7,381 nt of DNA from Gammaproteobacteria bacterium (GTDB taxonomy: Bacteria; Pseudomonadota; Gammaproteobacteria; Methylococcales; Methylomonadaceae). The stretch is taken from contig JANEMG010000107.1 of NCBI GenBank assembly GCA_024511045.1, positions 1 through 7,381 of the forward strand. Reading direction: 5' to 3'. Shown here piece by piece: positions 5,338 through 7,381 of the stretch (its first letter is position 1; each line of letters begins with the position of its first letter). A model generated the notes under the pieces. The model saw only the letters and a program-made list of their open reading frames with translations. It made no database searches and was not told the origin of the DNA. The position numbers were made by a program, and so were the translations under genes.

Positions 5338-6643
5338 TCAACCACAGCACCAGCAGAATCGCCGGCAGGCCCAGCAGCGCCGCATAGACGAAGAAAGCCT
5401 CATAACCGTAGGAATCGACCACGATTCCGGAAAAGCCGCCCAGCAGTTTTGCCGGCAGCGTCATCAGGGAACTGAACAGCGCATATTGCGTCGCCGTATA
5501 ACTGCTGTGCGTCAAACTGGACAAATAGGCGATAAACACCGCCGCAGCGATGCCGCCGCTGAGATTGTCGGCGCTGATGACGATCGCCAGCAAGCTCAGA
5601 TCCGCCTCGACAGCCGCCAGACCGGCAAACAGCAGATTGGTCAGCGCCACCATCACCGCCCCCAGCAGCAGCGGCTTCATGATGCCATAGCGCAGCACCA
5701 GCACGCCGCCCAGCGCCGAGCCGGCGATGGTCATAAAGAAGCCGAACACCTTGCTGACCTCGGCAATCTCTATTTTGCTGAAGCCCAGGTCCAGATAGAA
5801 GGGATTGGCCATGACGCCCATGGTGATATCGCTGAGCCGGTACACGGCGATGAACAACAGGATGGCGATTCCCATCCGGCCATTGCGGCTGAAAAATTCG
5901 ACAAACGGGCTCAGCACCGCATCGGCAATGCCTTTGCGAAAACGCCGCCAGAACCCCGGCCGCTCATCGACACCCAGCGCCGACTCCAGATTCCGCTCCA
6001 GCTGTTCAGTCTTGTCATCGACCTTGTGCTCCGGCTCCCGGATCACCAGTGTCGTAAAGATCCCCACCAGCATCAGCGCGGCCATCACCAGATAAGCTGC
6101 CGACCAGCTGGCATAATCGGCAATATAGAACGCCCCGGCGCCTGCCGCCAGCAGGGCGACCCGGTAGCCAAAAACATAGGTTGCGGCCATGGCGCCCTGA
6201 TATTTGGCAACCACCGCCTCGATGCGATAGGCATCGATGGCGACATCCTGGGTTGCCGAACAAAATGCCACAAAAACCGCCAGCAGAGCTATTTGCTGCA
6301 ACTGGGTATGGACATCACTGCCGGCCATTGCCACCAGTCCGGCGGCGATACCCAGCTGCGCCAGCAGCATCCAGGCGCGCCGCTTGCCCAAAAACCGGGT
6401 CAGTCCGGGCAACGGCATGCGGTCGATGACCGGCGCCCAGAATACCTTGATGGAATAGGTCACCCCCACCCAGCTGAAAAAGCCAATGATGGAACGGGCA
6501 ATGCCTTCATCCCTGAGCCAGGCGGACAACGTGGAAAAAACCAGCAGAAAGGGCAACCCGGCGGAAAAGCCCAGAAAGATCATGCCGGCCACACGGGGCT
6601 GACAGTACACGGACCAGGCAGTCCACCAGCTTTTCTGCGGCAT
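5294..6643 (-). CDS. ampG: AmpG-type muropeptide permease (MFS)
   Basis: An inner-membrane major-facilitator transporter that imports GlcNAc-anhydroMurNAc peptides from the periplasm for peptidoglycan recycling. In some species this also sets AmpR/AmpC beta-lactamase induction. The 449-residue protein has about 12 hydrophobic segments, fewer than the 14 of E. coli AmpG (491 aa). Family blocks visible are QPRVAGMIFLGFSAGLP (16-31), GKRRAWML, AFCSATQDVAIDAYR (126-140), FGYRVALLAAGAGA, and NLSGGIAAAVFIAYL followed by YTATQYALFSSL (360-392). A charged central cytoplasmic loop runs about 202-257 (REPEHK ... FFSRNGR). It starts 25 nt after the nhaD terminator stem and has no clear promoter or ribosome-binding site, so its expression may rely on read-through. 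It could transport a related sugar-peptide, but AmpG is the best match. Confidence 0.9.
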   Translation of the reverse strand: MPQKSWWTAWSVYCQPRVAGMIFLGFSAGLPFLLVFSTLSAWLRDEGIARSIIGFFSWVGVTYSIKVFWAPVIDRMPLPGLTRFLGKRRAWMLLAQLGIAAGLVAMAGSDVHTQLQQIALLAVFVAFCSATQDVAIDAYRIEAVVAKYQGAMAATYVFGYRVALLAAGAGAFYIADYASWSAAYLVMAALMLVGIFTTLVIREPEHKVDDKTEQLERNLESALGVDERPGFWRRFRKGIADAVLSPFVEFFSRNGRMGIAILLFIAVYRLSDITMGVMANPFYLDLGFSKIEIAEVSKVFGFFMTIAGSALGGVLVLRYGIMKPLLLGAVMVALTNLLFAGLAAVEADLSLLAIVISADNLSGGIAAAVFIAYLSSLTHSSYTATQYALFSSLMTLPAKLLGGFSGIVVDSYGYEAFFVYAALLGLPAILLVLWLIRYQSLAEAVNRSR

Positions 6644-6666
6644 GGAAATTATCGGACGGTCTTCAG

Positions 6667-6695
6667 AAAAAGCGCCGCAGCGAAACTGCGGCGCT
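6667..6695 (-). terminator. Strong intrinsic terminator after nhaD
   Basis: On the minus strand a 10-bp perfect GC-rich stem, AGCGCCGCAG-TTTCG-CTGCGGCGCT (6695-6671), runs into TTTTT (6671-6667). It begins 11 nt after the nhaD stop and precedes ampG on the same strand, so it should separate or attenuate the two genes. Confidence 0.85.
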
Positions 6696-6706
6696 CATGG
6701 ACGGCG

Positions 6707-7381
6707 TCAGCCATTGACCAGATAATGCACGATGATACTGGCCACATAGCCTGCGGCGATGGCCGGGGTCCACTTCAGATGGGTGAAGAAAGTGTATTTA
6801 TGGTCCGACTGGCCCATCAGCGCGACACCCGCAGCGGAACCGATGGACAGCATCGAGCCGCCGACCCCGGCAGTCAGGGTCACCAGCAGCCACTGGTACA
6901 GATCCATGTTCAGGTTCATGTTCAACACCGCAAACATCACCGGAATATTGTCCACGATGGCGGACAGCAGACCAACCAGGATGTTGGCGCCTGTCGCGCC
7001 CAGGGTGTCGTACATGGCCCCGGAAAGCAGTTCCAGATAGCCGATATAGCCCAGGCCGCCGACCGCGAACACCACGCCAAAGAAAAAGAACAGCGTGTCC
7101 CATTCGGCATCCCGGACTTTTTCGAAAATGTCGTATTCCTTTTCTTCACTGGTCGCATACAGCTTCTGCAGCCTGAAACCATACAGCATCAACAGCGACA
7201 GGCCGGTCATCATGCCCATGAAGGGCGGCAGATGCAAGATCTGCTTGAAACTGATGGCGATGGCAATGGTCAGCGCAAACAGGGCACAAACCTGGATGCC
7301 GCCCGGCCTCATCTTCACCATCGATTCCTCGGCGGCATGGCTGGCCGGTTCATCAGGAATCGCGAAATGCATGAACGCGGC
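6707..7381 (-). CDS. nhaD: NhaD-type Na+/H+ antiporter, C-terminal part (cut by window edge)
   Basis: Inner-membrane sodium/proton antiporter of the NhaD/ion-transporter superfamily, which exports Na+ (and Li+) in sodium and pH homeostasis. Only the last 224 residues are present. The frame is open to the right edge, so the internal Met at 7372 is not the true start. NhaD proteins are roughly twice this length. Typical blocks seen are DTLFFFFGVVFAVGGLGYIGYL, LLSAIVDNIPVMFAVLNMN (the conserved S-x-x-x-D-N signature of the family), GGSMLSIGSAAGVALMGQ and the terminal AAGYVASIIVHYLVNG. About five or six hydrophobic segments remain in this part. A short charged stretch, ATSEEKEYDIFEKVRDAEWD, separates the second and third of these. 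It lies upstream of ampG on the same strand but is separated from it by a strong terminator. A related ArsB-like permease is the alternative, but the motifs favour NhaD. Confidence 0.88.
   Translation of the reverse strand, partial: AAFMHFAIPDEPASHAAEESMVKMRPGGIQVCALFALTIAIAISFKQILHLPPFMGMMTGLSLLMLYGFRLQKLYATSEEKEYDIFEKVRDAEWDTLFFFFGVVFAVGGLGYIGYLELLSGAMYDTLGATGANILVGLLSAIVDNIPVMFAVLNMNLNMDLYQWLLVTLTAGVGGSMLSIGSAAGVALMGQSDHKYTFFTHLKWTPAIAAGYVASIIVHYLVNG

Noticed and set aside
6707..7372. Met at 7372 as a true start giving a 221-aa protein
   Set aside because: The frame stays open to the window edge (Ala-Ala-Phe before the Met), and NhaD family members are about twice as long, so this is the C-terminal part of a larger gene.

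Overview
The window looks like a core-chromosome segment of a gammaproteobacterium of moderate GC content. The encoded PBP1A, hexameric-type citrate synthase, L31, exonuclease III and AmpG all read like the Escherichia coli/Pseudomonas-type proteins. A methylotrophic or otherwise environmental lineage is possible, but that is only a guess. No phage, transposase, integrase, CRISPR array, rRNA or tRNA was recognised.

Layout, left to right. Positions 1-125 are a leader with two small inverted repeats and a possible leftward extended -10. A bifunctional penicillin-binding protein 1A gene runs rightward (126-2465) from a likely TTG start. Positions 2466-2884 hold no convincing gene but are unusually rich in inverted repeats. 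These include a roughly 146-bp nested hairpin element (2581-2726) that looks like a REP/MITE-type non-autonomous repeat or a structured RNA, followed by two intrinsic-terminator-like hairpins. gltA (citrate synthase) and rpmE (ribosomal protein L31, zinc-binding form) run leftward with a 54-bp gap containing a perfect 14-bp palindrome. rpmE and xthA (exonuclease III) are divergent, and their predicted -10 boxes overlap. xthA and ampG converge, with their coding ends overlapping by 44 bp. ampG (muropeptide permease) lies downstream of a nhaD-type Na+/H+ antiporter gene that is cut by the right edge, with a strong intrinsic terminator between them.

Functionally this is housekeeping: peptidoglycan polymerisation (PBP1A) and recycling (AmpG), the first step of the TCA cycle (GltA), translation (L31), base-excision repair (XthA) and sodium/pH homeostasis (NhaD). 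The genes do not form one pathway. The least ordinary stretch is the structured intergenic region between the PBP1A gene and gltA. I found no evidence for a new multi-gene system.
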